From contig NZ_LN909066.1 of the NCBI RefSeq assembly GCF_001486505.1, positions 1,158,452 through 1,222,451 of the forward strand: DNA of 64,000 bases, in the 5' to 3' direction. The notes under the pieces were generated by a model. The model saw only the letters and a program-made list of their open reading frames with translations. It had not been told where the DNA came from and searched no databases. The position numbers and the translations under genes are program-made. Origin of the DNA: Paenibacillus rubinfantis (GTDB taxonomy: Bacteria; Bacillota; Bacilli; Paenibacillales; Paenibacillaceae). This document shows positions 41,515-50,071 of the stretch, in pieces (position 1 is the first letter of the stretch; each line of letters begins with the position of its first letter).

Positions 41515-41880
41515 CTGACGCAACCTTTCTATTTAGAGGTAGTTCAAAACATCATAAGCGGATAGAAATAGATCCGTCCCCACGCCTTGCCACGATACCG
41601 GATAAGCCCGGATGAATCTTTCTTTTTATTCTAACGGAAAATGTCACATCTGTTTTTGCATTATATTCTCTTTATTTTGCACTATTGATTAGAAATTTTA
41701 GGGCCCGTAAGGGTGGTTTTGCCACGAAAGCGTCACCATATGAAGATGTGTTGGTATCCCTCCAGGTCTCTTTGCACGATTATCCCTTTCGATAAGGTGG
41801 TCGGAGGAGCTGAGGTGCAGTTGATCTAACGGGATAATCATGCAAAGCGTTCAGAATACAGAGGTCGCCTCCTCGCCATC
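41515..41880 (-). promoter_or_regulatory. Upstream region of gltB with -10 box and inverted repeat
   Basis: This 366-bp stretch holds no gene. On the minus strand TATAAT (plus 41660-41665) lies about 150 bp before the start; the matching -35 position reads TCAATA, which is poor, as expected for an activator-dependent promoter such as GltC-activated gltAB in Bacillus. Further upstream TTTGCACGATTATCCC at 41771-41786 faces GGGATAATCATGCAAA at 41831-41846, a 16-bp inverted repeat with one mismatch and a 44-bp loop. Its role is unknown. Confidence 0.55.
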
Positions 41881-41884
41881 AACG

Positions 41885-41926
41885 TAAAAAAAATCCGCCC
41901 CCTGAAAGATCCGGAGGGCGGATTTC
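41885..41926 (-). terminator. Terminator of the YhgE-like gene
   Basis: AAATCCGCCC (41891-41900) pairs with GGGCGGATTT (41915-41924). On the minus strand the stem is followed by a run of eight T, ending the transcript from the YhgE-like gene. Confidence 0.9.
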
Positions 41927-41946
41927 ATCCTAATTCTAAGATGCGA

Positions 41947-44136
41947 TTAATGCGATTGGACGCTCAAGTTCGCTTCGGGACTGACATCCGCGCTGCGTTC
42001 GTGGCGCATGAAGTATACCAGCGTTATCGCCAGGAATACGAGGCCAAACGCCAACAGCATGCCGACATTTTCCCAAGCGATCGGCATATCGCCGGTCGAG
42101 ATGACCGCCTTGAAGCCCTTGACGCTGTAAGTCATCGGCAGAATCGGGTTGAAGGCTTTCATCCAGTTTGGAATCAGCTCGAGCGGGAAGGTCCCTGCGC
42201 TGGTCGTCAATTGGAAGATCAGCATCAGGATCGCCAGGAACCGTCCCGGGTTCTCCAACCAGGTCACCAGCGCTTGAATAATAAACATGTAGCACAAGCT
42301 GGTAACAAAGGCGAATAGGTAGAAGAGCGGAATGCTCTTGACCTCAAGCCCCAGTCCGTACAAGACAAGCACAACCGCCATCAAGGACTGGATTAAGCTC
42401 ATGCCTGCAAAAGCCATCGAACGGCTGACGAAACGGTTCCAGCCGCTGGCTTCCGCCACCGAGGTGCCCCGTACCGGGACGACCAGCGTCGAGATTAACG
42501 CCCCAACGAACAGGCCAAGCGACAGGAAGTAAGGGGCAAAACCCGTACCGTAGTTCGGCACTTCGTTGACTTTCTGCTCGCTGATTTCGATCGGCTCGGC
42601 GTACATATTGACGAGCGCGTCGGTCTTCTTCACGCCGGAAGTTTGTTCCGCCGCATCGGTCAGCTTCGAAGCCAGTTCGCCCGAGCCTTCCGTCAGTTGA
42701 TCCATGCCGTTCTTCAGCTCGCCTGCACCGGCGTTCAGCTGCTTCGAGCCGTCAGCCAACGTGCCTACACCGCCGGACAATTGCTCGACGCCGCCAAGCA
42801 GTTGTTTGGCGCCTGTGCTCAGCTGTCCGGCACCGCTCGCCAGCTTCTGCCCACCGGCCGCCGCTTCCGACAGTTTGCTGCCGAACAGTTCAAGCCCGCT
42901 CGCCAGCTGCTCTTGACCGGCGTTCAGCTGAGTTGCCCCTTGCAGCAGTTGCTCTTGACCCGCCGCCAATTGCTGCCCGCCTTGGACGAGCTGTTGCTGC
43001 GCTTGATGCAGCTCTTGGCTGCCTTGCAGCAGCTGTTGATTCCCTTGATGCAGCTGTTCGCTGCCTTGGGCCACCGCCTTGCTGGCAGCGATCAACTGCT
43101 GCACCGAAGCGTTCTTCGCCAGCTCCGGATTCGCTTGCGCCAGTTGCTCTAACCCTTGCGCTACGCTGTTGGCCCCTGCGGACACTTTCGCGCTGCCTTG
43201 AACAGACGATTCCAGCCCAGCTTGCAGTTGGGCGCTGCCTTGCTCAGACGCTTCTAAGCCGGCTTTCAGCTTCTGAGCGCCTTCCAGCGAGGATTGAAGT
43301 CCAGCTTGCAGCTTCGCACCGCCTTGATGCGCCTCTTTGGCTCCGTTCTCCAGCTGTTGATTAGCTGCCTCCAGCTGCGTTAAACCGCTAGCCAAGGTTC
43401 CGGCCCCGGCTTTAACCTCGTTAATGCCTTCGTACAGTGACTGCGTGCCTTTCTCCAACGGCGCAACGCCGTTTTCCAGCTTCATCGTGCCGTCGACCAA
43501 CTTCGCCAAATTCTCCTTCAGCTTCTTCGCGCCGTCGTCGAGTTTAGCTGCCCCATCGTTTAGGGTGCTGGCTCCGCTGCCTGCATCGCTGAGGCCGCCG
43601 GAGATTTTTTCCACTTGGTCAAACAGGGTTTCCGTATAAGCCTCCGTCACTTTGGCGGACACTTTCGCTTTGATCTCCTTCACCGCTGTGCCGCCGATTT
43701 GTGCCGCCAGGAAGTTATACCCCTCATTAGGCTCAAAAATCAGCTGGGCCGGCGACGGGTTCTCATCCATCAGCGTGGTCGCCTGCGACGAGAAATTGTC
43801 CGGAATAACGATAGTCATATAGTATTCATTGTTCTTCATCCCGGTTTCCGCTTGCGAGCGGGTAACGAACTTCCATTGGAAGTCGTCGCTCTTCTTCAGC
43901 TCGGTTACGAGATCCTCGCCAACTTTCAGTTCCTTCCCTTCGTACTGCGCCCCCAAATCCTCGTTCACCACCGCAACCGGCAGCTCGTTCATCTTCCCGT
44001 ACGGATCCCAGAAGGCCGTCAGGAACATGCCGCTGTACAGTACGGGAATGAACAGCACGACAAGAATCGGGATGAACACTTTAGGATTCTTGAAGGTGGC
44101 TCCCATATCCTTGAAAAATACACTTAATGATTTCAT
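41947..44136 (-). CDS. YhgE/Pip-domain membrane protein
   Basis: This is an ABC-2-like membrane protein of unclear function, related to phage-infection proteins and ESX-linked YhgE proteins. The 729-residue product starts after GGGGAGAG. One N-terminal helix (VFIPILVVLFIPVLYSGMFL) leads to a large external region. Residues about 190-530 are long repeats of the type LxxGxxQLxxGxxxL (for example QLHQGNQQLLQGSQELHQ), likely a coiled coil. Five membrane helices close the protein. It is the second gene after a TetR regulator, 54 bp downstream on the same strand. Confidence 0.88.
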   Translation of the reverse strand: MKSLSVFFKDMGATFKNPKVFIPILVVLFIPVLYSGMFLTAFWDPYGKMNELPVAVVNEDLGAQYEGKELKVGEDLVTELKKSDDFQWKFVTRSQAETGMKNNEYYMTIVIPDNFSSQATTLMDENPSPAQLIFEPNEGYNFLAAQIGGTAVKEIKAKVSAKVTEAYTETLFDQVEKISGGLSDAGSGASTLNDGAAKLDDGAKKLKENLAKLVDGTMKLENGVAPLEKGTQSLYEGINEVKAGAGTLASGLTQLEAANQQLENGAKEAHQGGAKLQAGLQSSLEGAQKLKAGLEASEQGSAQLQAGLESSVQGSAKVSAGANSVAQGLEQLAQANPELAKNASVQQLIAASKAVAQGSEQLHQGNQQLLQGSQELHQAQQQLVQGGQQLAAGQEQLLQGATQLNAGQEQLASGLELFGSKLSEAAAGGQKLASGAGQLSTGAKQLLGGVEQLSGGVGTLADGSKQLNAGAGELKNGMDQLTEGSGELASKLTDAAEQTSGVKKTDALVNMYAEPIEISEQKVNEVPNYGTGFAPYFLSLGLFVGALISTLVVPVRGTSVAEASGWNRFVSRSMAFAGMSLIQSLMAVVLVLYGLGLEVKSIPLFYLFAFVTSLCYMFIIQALVTWLENPGRFLAILMLIFQLTTSAGTFPLELIPNWMKAFNPILPMTYSVKGFKAVISTGDMPIAWENVGMLLAFGLVFLAITLVYFMRHERSADVSPEANLSVQSH

Positions 44137-44190
44137 TTTTGCTTTCTCTCCCCTTGATGGCTTCTTTCTCTAATCTTTGGATAATTTCGT

Positions 44191-44778
44191 TTATGCTCCC
44201 GTTGGCAGGAGCAAACCTCCCGCCAGAAAATCACGGATAAACTCCTTGATTTGCTCTTTGCTTAAAGGCTTATTGTTTTTGTTCCAATCCGACGTTAACG
44301 CGATATACAGCTTAAACACGACGAAAGCAACCAGCTTGGGATCAAACGGGCGGATCTCCTCCCGCTGAGCGGAACGGGACAGATGGCGTTCCAGATATTC
44401 CAGAATCGCGTTTTCGATCTGCTCGAGACCTTCCTGAGCTTTAGGAGTCCCGAAGTCGCGCACCTCCTGAGACAACTTGATCAGCAGCTCATGCTCGCTG
44501 CGGAACTCCAGCAACGCGTCCATCGCCCGATGCAAGTTCTCGAAGAAAGGCTTCTCTTCGTCGATCTCCGGTTCGATGACCCGCTTCATTTCCGCGATCA
44601 CGGAACGCAAAATCTCATCGAACAGCTCCTCTTTGTTCGTGAAGAAGGTGTAGATCGTACCTTTCGCCACATTCGCAATTTTCGCCACATGGTCCATCGT
44701 CGTCGCTTTATAGCCGAATAAAGCAAAGGACTTCTCCGCTGCTTCGACTACGAGTTTACGGCGATCTACCACAGCCAT
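44191..44778 (-). CDS. TetR-family transcriptional regulator
   Basis: This is a repressor likely controlling itself and the YhgE-like gene. The ATG at 44776-44778 follows GGGAGGTGA, giving 195 residues. The N-terminal helix-turn-helix is FALFGYKATTMDHVAKIANVAKGTIYTFFTNKEELFDE, the standard TetR pattern. The C-terminal ligand domain resembles no group I can name. An inverted repeat overlapping the predicted promoter at 44831-44864 is the probable operator. The ligand is unknown. Confidence 0.93.
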   Translation of the reverse strand: MAVVDRRKLVVEAAEKSFALFGYKATTMDHVAKIANVAKGTIYTFFTNKEELFDEILRSVIAEMKRVIEPEIDEEKPFFENLHRAMDALLEFRSEHELLIKLSQEVRDFGTPKAQEGLEQIENAILEYLERHLSRSAQREEIRPFDPKLVAFVVFKLYIALTSDWNKNNKPLSKEQIKEFIRDFLAGGLLLPTGA

Positions 44779-44830
44779 CCTTGTCACCTCCCTGCGTTGG
44801 AATGATTGAAATCAACATTATCCGGCCGAA

Positions 44831-44864
44831 AATGACTAAAATTCAATTTCGGTCATTTGGTCAA
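44831..44864 (-). promoter_or_regulatory. Promoter and candidate TetR operator
   Basis: On the minus strand TTGACC (plus 44859-44864) and TTTAGT (plus 44835-44840) are 18 bp apart, or TTTTAG at 17 bp. The inverted pair AATGAC (44831-44836) and GTCATT (44852-44857) falls between and over these boxes, a typical place for autorepression. Confidence 0.6.
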
Positions 44865-45087
44865 TCCCTACTTTACTCCTCTCGAAACCGAAATGCAAGA
44901 TGTTTTTTTCAGAATTTTTCAATAATTTTCATTAGCTTGTTCCATGTCTCGCCGCGCCCTGCTGCTCCCCGACCTAAGTCCAGTTGGCGCACCCGTCCCC
45001 AGCCTCTTTAAGGCAGCATATAAACAACATAAACTTAGTATCAGAAGCAATGAATCGGAACGATTCTTGGGAGTAGGTGAATCATTT

Positions 45088-46266
45088 ATGCGAAAAAAAA
45101 GAGTCTTGATCTTATCGGAAGGTTTCGGGAGCGGGCATACGCAAGCCGGACATGCGCTGGCGGCTGGGCTCAAACGGAAGAATCCGCATATCCGGACGAA
45201 GGTGCTGGAGCTCGGCTCCTTTCTGAATCCAACCGTGGCGCCGCTGATCCTTTCCGCGTACCGGATGACGGTCAACGCCAGCCCCGCGTTGGTTGGCCAT
45301 TTTTATCGTCGTAAGTACGAGAAGCCGGTTGGGAGGTTAACGCGATTGGCGTTGCATAAAATGTTCTATCAACATGCCGTCGACGTCATCGCACAGCTTC
45401 AGCCCGATCTGATCGTTTGCACGCATCCGATCCCCAGCGCTATCGTGTCTTACCTTAAGCTGGCAACCGGTTTAGACGTGCCGCTGTGCACGCTTATCAC
45501 GGATTATGATGCCCACGGTTCCTGGATGAGCCCCGGGGTGGATCAATATCTCGTGTCCGCGCCTGAAGTCAAAGCCCTGCTCGTGCAGCGTGGAGTGGCT
45601 CCTGCCAAGATTCAGGTAACGGGGATTCCGGTACACCCGGATTTCTGGAGCAAACAGGAGAAGGTATCCGCCCGGGAGGAACTGGGGTTGAAAAATATGC
45701 CCACCGCCCTCGTCATGGGCGGGGGTTGGGGATTACTGTTTAGCGAGGAGCTGCTGGCTAAATTGGCGTCTTGGCGCGAGGAGATCCAAATCGTCTGCTG
45801 TATGGGCAGCAACGAGAAGCTCGCCGCCAGACTGCGGGCTCACCCGGCCCTGCAGCATCCGAATATTAAAGTGATCGGCTTTACACAGGAGATTGGCAAA
45901 TGGATGGATGCCTCCGACCTTCTCATCACGAAACCCGGCGGGATGACCTGCACCGAAGGGATGGCCAAAGGAATTCCTATGCTGTTCTTTGAATCGATCC
46001 CCGGGCAGGAGGAGAAGAACCGCGAATATTTCGTGCAGCATGGCTTTGGCGCCGAGTTGCATTCACCGGATGTGCTGGATGATTGGTTTGCTACTCTTCG
46101 TAGCCGGCACGCAGCCAGCAGCCAGGGCCAACCCAAGTTGGCGATTCGGCAAAACGGCTACCGGCCCGACCGATGCGCAGGCGCTGTCATCAGTCTGCTT
46201 CATCCCTCCGCGGCCCCAGCCCGCGTACGTTTGCAGACGGGTCCAGCCGAGCAACGAGCCAACTAA
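45088..46266 (+). CDS. GT28-like glycosyltransferase (MGDG synthase/UgtP type)
   Basis: It is predicted to transfer a sugar from a UDP-sugar to diacylglycerol or a similar lipid at the membrane face. The ATG at 45088 gives 392 residues beginning MRKKRVLILSEGFGSGHTQAGHAL, the Gly-rich N-terminal loop of this family. The central part has IVCTHPIPSAIVSYL and LCTLITDYDAHGSWMSPGVDQYLVSA. The C-terminal donor site is TKPGGMTCTEGMAKGIPMLF. AGGTGA serves as the ribosome site. The last bases overlap the convergent thpR gene by 4 bp. The acceptor is not certain. Confidence 0.85.
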   Translation: MRKKRVLILSEGFGSGHTQAGHALAAGLKRKNPHIRTKVLELGSFLNPTVAPLILSAYRMTVNASPALVGHFYRRKYEKPVGRLTRLALHKMFYQHAVDVIAQLQPDLIVCTHPIPSAIVSYLKLATGLDVPLCTLITDYDAHGSWMSPGVDQYLVSAPEVKALLVQRGVAPAKIQVTGIPVHPDFWSKQEKVSAREELGLKNMPTALVMGGGWGLLFSEELLAKLASWREEIQIVCCMGSNEKLAARLRAHPALQHPNIKVIGFTQEIGKWMDASDLLITKPGGMTCTEGMAKGIPMLFFESIPGQEEKNREYFVQHGFGAELHSPDVLDDWFATLRSRHAASSQGQPKLAIRQNGYRPDRCAGAVISLLHPSAAPARVRLQTGPAEQRAN

Positions 46267-46829
46267 CTCAGTATCGCCGTTCCAACCACCTTGTACATCG
46301 GACGCTCACGCATCTGCGTCCGATAAATGACCAGGCGGTCGACATCCCAGGCGCCGAATTCCGGCATAGGGTTTAGCGCCTGAGGGTCCAATCTGGCCCC
46401 TTCCGGGTACTTGCGGGCCAGTGTAATATGCGGGCTGAAGCGCCGTTCTTCCGGTACAAAGCCTAATGCGTGGTTCTCCGTTATCACACGATGATGAAGG
46501 TTCTCCAGCTCGCCTACATCGCCGCGGACCCCAGCCCACAGCACACTGGGACTTGCGGGTCGTCCGAACGTTCCAACTCCCGCTGCCTCCAAGCGAAACG
46601 GAGCGCCCCCCCTCGCCGCCCGCTCCAAGGAAGCCGTTAACTCGTCCAAACGGTTTGCCGAAGTATCCCCCAGAAACTGGACGGTAATATGAAAATCCTC
46701 TGCATGCACCCATTTCTTAAAAGGAAGTGTAGCCTGCTGCTCCCTGCACCAAGCCTCCAGCTTTTGCTTGACCTCCTGCGGAAGAGGTACCGCGATAAAT
46801 AATCGCCATTTTTCATTGTTTTCTGACAT
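46263..46829 (-). CDS. thpR: RNA 2',3'-cyclic phosphodiesterase (2H family, ThpR/LigT)
   Basis: This is a small cytosolic 2H phosphoesterase that opens RNA 2',3'-cyclic phosphates. The 188-residue product has RLFIAVPLPQEVKQKL at the start and both catalytic HxT/S motifs, HITVQFLGD (about residue 47) and PHITLARKYPEG (about 133). Length and spacing of the motifs are standard. It is convergent with the glycosyltransferase gene, overlapping it by 4 bp, and divergent from the chemotaxis receptor gene. Confidence 0.93.
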   Translation of the reverse strand: MSENNEKWRLFIAVPLPQEVKQKLEAWCREQQATLPFKKWVHAEDFHITVQFLGDTSANRLDELTASLERAARGGAPFRLEAAGVGTFGRPASPSVLWAGVRGDVGELENLHHRVITENHALGFVPEERRFSPHITLARKYPEGARLDPQALNPMPEFGAWDVDRLVIYRTQMRERPMYKVVGTAILS

Positions 46830-46985
46830 AGTTTGTCACCTTCTGTGATATTTTTCTCTTTTTCTTCACCTTTTTCGACAAATCAGAGTGCGATTGATTA
46901 CATCTTGCGATTTTAATCTCTATATAATGTGTCTTAGTACTGCTTACATATACAGTCATCAAGCCTTATTGACGGGAGATGGAAT

Positions 46986-48683
46986 ATGAGCTTTGCACAA
47001 AAAATTACCTCCGTACTGATCGGACTCCTCATCCTGGTCGGTTCACTGATCGGGTTATTTGGTTATCAGATGACGTATCGTCAGGTGGAGAAATCCGTCG
47101 GGATCGAAACGGTGGGCTGCGCCAATATTACGACCGGGCTCGTTGATCCAGAAGCCGTCGCCCGGCTTACAAACGGAGACCGCAGCGGTCTTACCGAGCT
47201 CGAAAAGAAGTTAAACTGGACGGTGGAACACAAGCCGTTGTTTAAAGAAGTGTTTCTCATGTCGCTGGACGGCACGATTCTCGCTGCGGATCAGAACATC
47301 CAGAGCCGCGGATATCAAGCGGGTGATGCTTTTTATTTCAGCGAGCAGGACCGGGACATGATTCTCCAGATGAAGCATTCCGTATACACCAAAGTTTATT
47401 CTTATGACGGAGTGAAGCTGCTCAGTGGTTACGGTCCGATCTACAAAAATCATGATCCGGATCAAGAGATCATTGGCCTGATGGTCATCAACTTCGATGC
47501 TTCCATTATCGGGGAAAGAACACGTGACATTCTCATGCTGCCTTTCATCCTCGGGGGCGGCGTCCTGATCGCGGCCGTCGTCTTCGTGTATTTCTTCATC
47601 CACCGGATGACTCGTCCGCTGGAAACCTTGTCCCGTCAAGTAGAGAACGTCGCTCACGGCAATTTGACCGTTCAGACGCACGTGCTGAACAGCCGGGATG
47701 AGATCGGCAAACTCACGCGCGATTTCGCGAAGATGGTGGACAACCTGCGGCAACTGATTGGCGAAGTGAACGACACGTCGATGCAGGTAGCTTCCTCGTC
47801 GCAGGAATTGTCCGCCAGTGCACAAGAAACCGGAAAGGCCAGTGAGCAGACCGTGGAAATCACCCTGTCCCTTGCCGAAGGCGCGGAGCGGCAGCTGCAA
47901 AACCTGGAATCCGGATCCTCGATGCTTCGCGACATGTCCGAGCGGATCGAACAGATCGCCCGCCACGCTGAAGGGGTCTCCGCATCGGCACAGCAGGTTT
48001 CCACCGCCTCGATTCAAGGGGGACAAGCCATTGAATCCGGCGTGGAACAGATGGCGACGATGGAGGCCAAAATCATTCACCTCTCCTCCATCATCGAGGA
48101 ACTGGGCAGTCATTCCAAGGAAGTGCAGAGCATTCTTGACATTATGACCGATATCGCAGCGGAGACGAACCTGCTTGCCCTCAACGCTTCGATTGAAGCG
48201 GCCCGTGCCGGTGAGTTCGGCAGCGGATTTGCCGTCGTAGCCTCCTCGGTCCGCAAGCTGGCGGAACGCTCCGCCGCATCGGCGCAGCAAATCGGCGGGC
48301 TCATCGCCCACATTGTTGGTCAGGTGGAGCTCACCGGCAACGCCATGGATGAGACCGTGCGCGAAACGAAACGTGGGGCCGAACTGGTCCGCAGCGCCGG
48401 AGCTTCTTTTGCGGAGATTAAAACCTCCGCGCAGTTCACCGCAGAATCGATTGCCGATGTCAGCGAAGGGGTCCGCCTCTTATCCGACAGCTCGCAAAGG
48501 CTGGTCCAATCCATCGATGAGATTGTCCGTTTTGCGGGAGATACGGCGATCAGCGCTCAGAACATGTCGGCGTCCTCCGAAGAGCAATTGGCAGCCATGC
48601 AGGAGGTTGACGCCTCAGCCAGCTTCCTGTCCGGCTTGTCAGAGAAGCTTCATACCCTCATTGAGCGCTTCAAAGTCAGTTGA
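46986..48683 (+). CDS. Methyl-accepting chemotaxis protein
   Basis: This is a membrane receptor that signals to CheA. The 565-residue product starts after GGGAGA. Helix 1 is VLIGLLILVGSLIGLFGY. The external region (about residues 30-175) resembles a single Cache-type sensor (FKEVFLMSLDGTILAADQN, GYGPIYKNHDPDQEIIG). Helix 2 is LPFILGGGVLIAAVVFVYFF. A HAMP domain follows, then the long signalling coiled coil with the hairpin tip DIAAETNLLALNASIEAARAGE. TATAAT at 46923-46928 is a likely -10 box. No che genes are adjacent; the ligand is unknown. Confidence 0.95.
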   Translation: MSFAQKITSVLIGLLILVGSLIGLFGYQMTYRQVEKSVGIETVGCANITTGLVDPEAVARLTNGDRSGLTELEKKLNWTVEHKPLFKEVFLMSLDGTILAADQNIQSRGYQAGDAFYFSEQDRDMILQMKHSVYTKVYSYDGVKLLSGYGPIYKNHDPDQEIIGLMVINFDASIIGERTRDILMLPFILGGGVLIAAVVFVYFFIHRMTRPLETLSRQVENVAHGNLTVQTHVLNSRDEIGKLTRDFAKMVDNLRQLIGEVNDTSMQVASSSQELSASAQETGKASEQTVEITLSLAEGAERQLQNLESGSSMLRDMSERIEQIARHAEGVSASAQQVSTASIQGGQAIESGVEQMATMEAKIIHLSSIIEELGSHSKEVQSILDIMTDIAAETNLLALNASIEAARAGEFGSGFAVVASSVRKLAERSAASAQQIGGLIAHIVGQVELTGNAMDETVRETKRGAELVRSAGASFAEIKTSAQFTAESIADVSEGVRLLSDSSQRLVQSIDEIVRFAGDTAISAQNMSASSEEQLAAMQEVDASASFLSGLSEKLHTLIERFKVS

Positions 48684-48700
48684 CCGCAGCTTGCAAAAAA

Positions 48701-48747
48701 AAGACCTTGCCCGATAAGCATCTGTTCTGCTTCGGGGCAAGGTCTTT
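48701..48747. terminator. Bidirectional terminator between the MCP and dps genes
   Basis: AAGACCTTGCCC at 48701-48712 pairs with GGGCAAGGTCTT around 48735-48746. An A run precedes and T-rich sequence follows, so it can end both convergent transcripts. Confidence 0.88.
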
Positions 48748-48768
48748 CGTTTATCTCCATACTACGGC

Positions 48769-49233
48769 TTATTTGCCAAGATAAGCATTAAGCATCCAAC
48801 GATGTTTCTCCAACGAGGATACGATGCCAAGCAACAGGTCACCGGTAGCTTCGTCTTCCGCTCTAGCCGCCGCTTCCATACCATCTTTCAACTCGCCGTC
48901 CAGTTTCTCGAAGTCCGCGATAACCGCAGCTACCATCTCATCGGCCGATTCCTTGCCGCTGGCTTCGGAAATGCTGGCAAGCGCAAGCGATTCGCGCAAT
49001 GTCGCCACCGGGGTGCCGCCAATTGCCAACAGGCGCTCAGCGATCTCGTCGATATAACCCGCTGCTTCATCGTAGAAGGCTTCAAATTTCTCGTGGAGTG
49101 TAAAGAAGTTCGGACCTTTCACGTACCAGTGGAAATTGTGCAGCTTCGTGTACAGCACCGTCCAGTTCGCGATTTGCAGGTTCAGTTGTTTTTGCAGTTC
49201 TTGATCTACTTGAGTCATTGTGTGGTTTGCCAT
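48769..49233 (-). CDS. dps: Dps-family DNA-protection ferritin
   Basis: It forms a dodecameric iron-storing shell that protects DNA from peroxide. The ATG at 49231-49233 with GGAGGAAATAAC upstream gives 154 residues. The ferroxidase residues are seen in LHNFHWYVKGPNFFTLHEKFEAFYDEAAGYIDEIAERLLAIGG, with the His, Asp and Glu of the inter-subunit site present. Bacillus has related MrgA and Dps proteins under PerR or sigma-B. A 13-bp palindrome upstream may be a PerR-type site. Confidence 0.95.
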   Translation of the reverse strand: MANHTMTQVDQELQKQLNLQIANWTVLYTKLHNFHWYVKGPNFFTLHEKFEAFYDEAAGYIDEIAERLLAIGGTPVATLRESLALASISEASGKESADEMVAAVIADFEKLDGELKDGMEAAARAEDEATGDLLLGIVSSLEKHRWMLNAYLGK

Positions 49234-49306
49234 TGTTATTTCCTCCATTCACCATATTAAAATTTGAGAAGCGATCTGTCTTTAGCTTCTTAAGTAAATA
49301 CCTTAA

Positions 49307-49319
49307 ATTTAGACTAAAT
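49307..49319 (-). promoter_or_regulatory. Palindrome upstream of dps (candidate PerR/Fur-type operator)
   Basis: ATTTAGACTAAAT at 49307-49319 is a perfect dyad around a central A, set in an AT-rich stretch 74 bp upstream of the dps start. It resembles Per/Fur boxes in layout but is not an exact match to the B. subtilis consensus. Confidence 0.4.
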
Positions 49320-49449
49320 CTAAATCTTGTTTATATCATACCACTCCATAATCCCAGATGCAACCATCTGCTTCATGAACATCCCATGAACATCGCATGA
49401 ACCTCATACATCGTCAGCTTTATTCTGCTCCTCATTCGTTCTCCATATG

Positions 49450-49493
49450 CAAAGAACCGAATCGGCACTCCAGCGTCCGGTTCGGTTCTTTAG
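49450..49493 (-). terminator. Terminator of the DivIVA-domain gene
   Basis: AAAGAACCGAA pairs with TTCGGTTCTTT across a GC-rich loop just past the DivIVA-domain gene stop. Confidence 0.75.
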
Positions 49494-49498
49494 GTTCT

Positions 49499-49882
49499 TT
49501 ACCGCTCTCCGCGGATATGCAACTTAAACTGCTCGAGGCTGCGTTCCATCTGTCGAATGCCGTCCTCCACCAGCCTGCGGTCCACCGCGTTCTCCAGGTC
49601 AAACTGCGGTTTGCGGGTGGCCATGGCTTTCTTCTCTTCTTCCCAATAAGCTTGCCGACGCTGGATTTCTTTATATTTGTCCAGCAGATCGGTAATGATA
49701 TCGTAGAAGCGCTCGTAATCGACGATAATGTCATCCAGGAAGCGATCGACTTCCTCCTTATCGTAGCCCCGCATTTTGGCATCGAAATCTTTCTCGTGAA
49801 TGGAGAGCGCATCCAGTTTGATCCCTAGCTGCCGAAACAGGCTTTTTTGATCCTCCAGCTTGCGCGCGTAATCGTCTTGCAT
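49499..49882 (-). CDS. DivIVA-domain protein (GpsB-like)
   Basis: This is a small coiled-coil protein related to DivIVA and GpsB, which sense membrane curvature or link division and wall synthesis. The 127-residue product starts after GGAGGG. The hallmark is IHEKDFDAKMRGYDKEEVDRFLDDIIVDYERFYDIITDLL (about residues 28-67). A charged region and a predicted C-terminal helix (RRLVEDGIRQMERSLEQFKLHI) follow. It is longer at the N-terminus than B. subtilis GpsB (98 residues), so exact identity is open. Confidence 0.85.
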   Translation of the reverse strand: MQDDYARKLEDQKSLFRQLGIKLDALSIHEKDFDAKMRGYDKEEVDRFLDDIIVDYERFYDIITDLLDKYKEIQRRQAYWEEEKKAMATRKPQFDLENAVDRRLVEDGIRQMERSLEQFKLHIRGER

Positions 49883-50071
49883 TCCAAATCCCTCCGTACC
49901 TGCCTAAAAAGGTGATAAAACGTATTTTCCATGCAAAAGCCATCGTATCTTCTATAATGTACCACATTTTCGGCCTTCCGTTCACCTTCACGGTACGCAA
50001 CGGGTGAATCAAGTATTCGACATTGTCCGAATTTCTTTTTATAATAGTCATTAGCCTGAGTCTAACATCTG

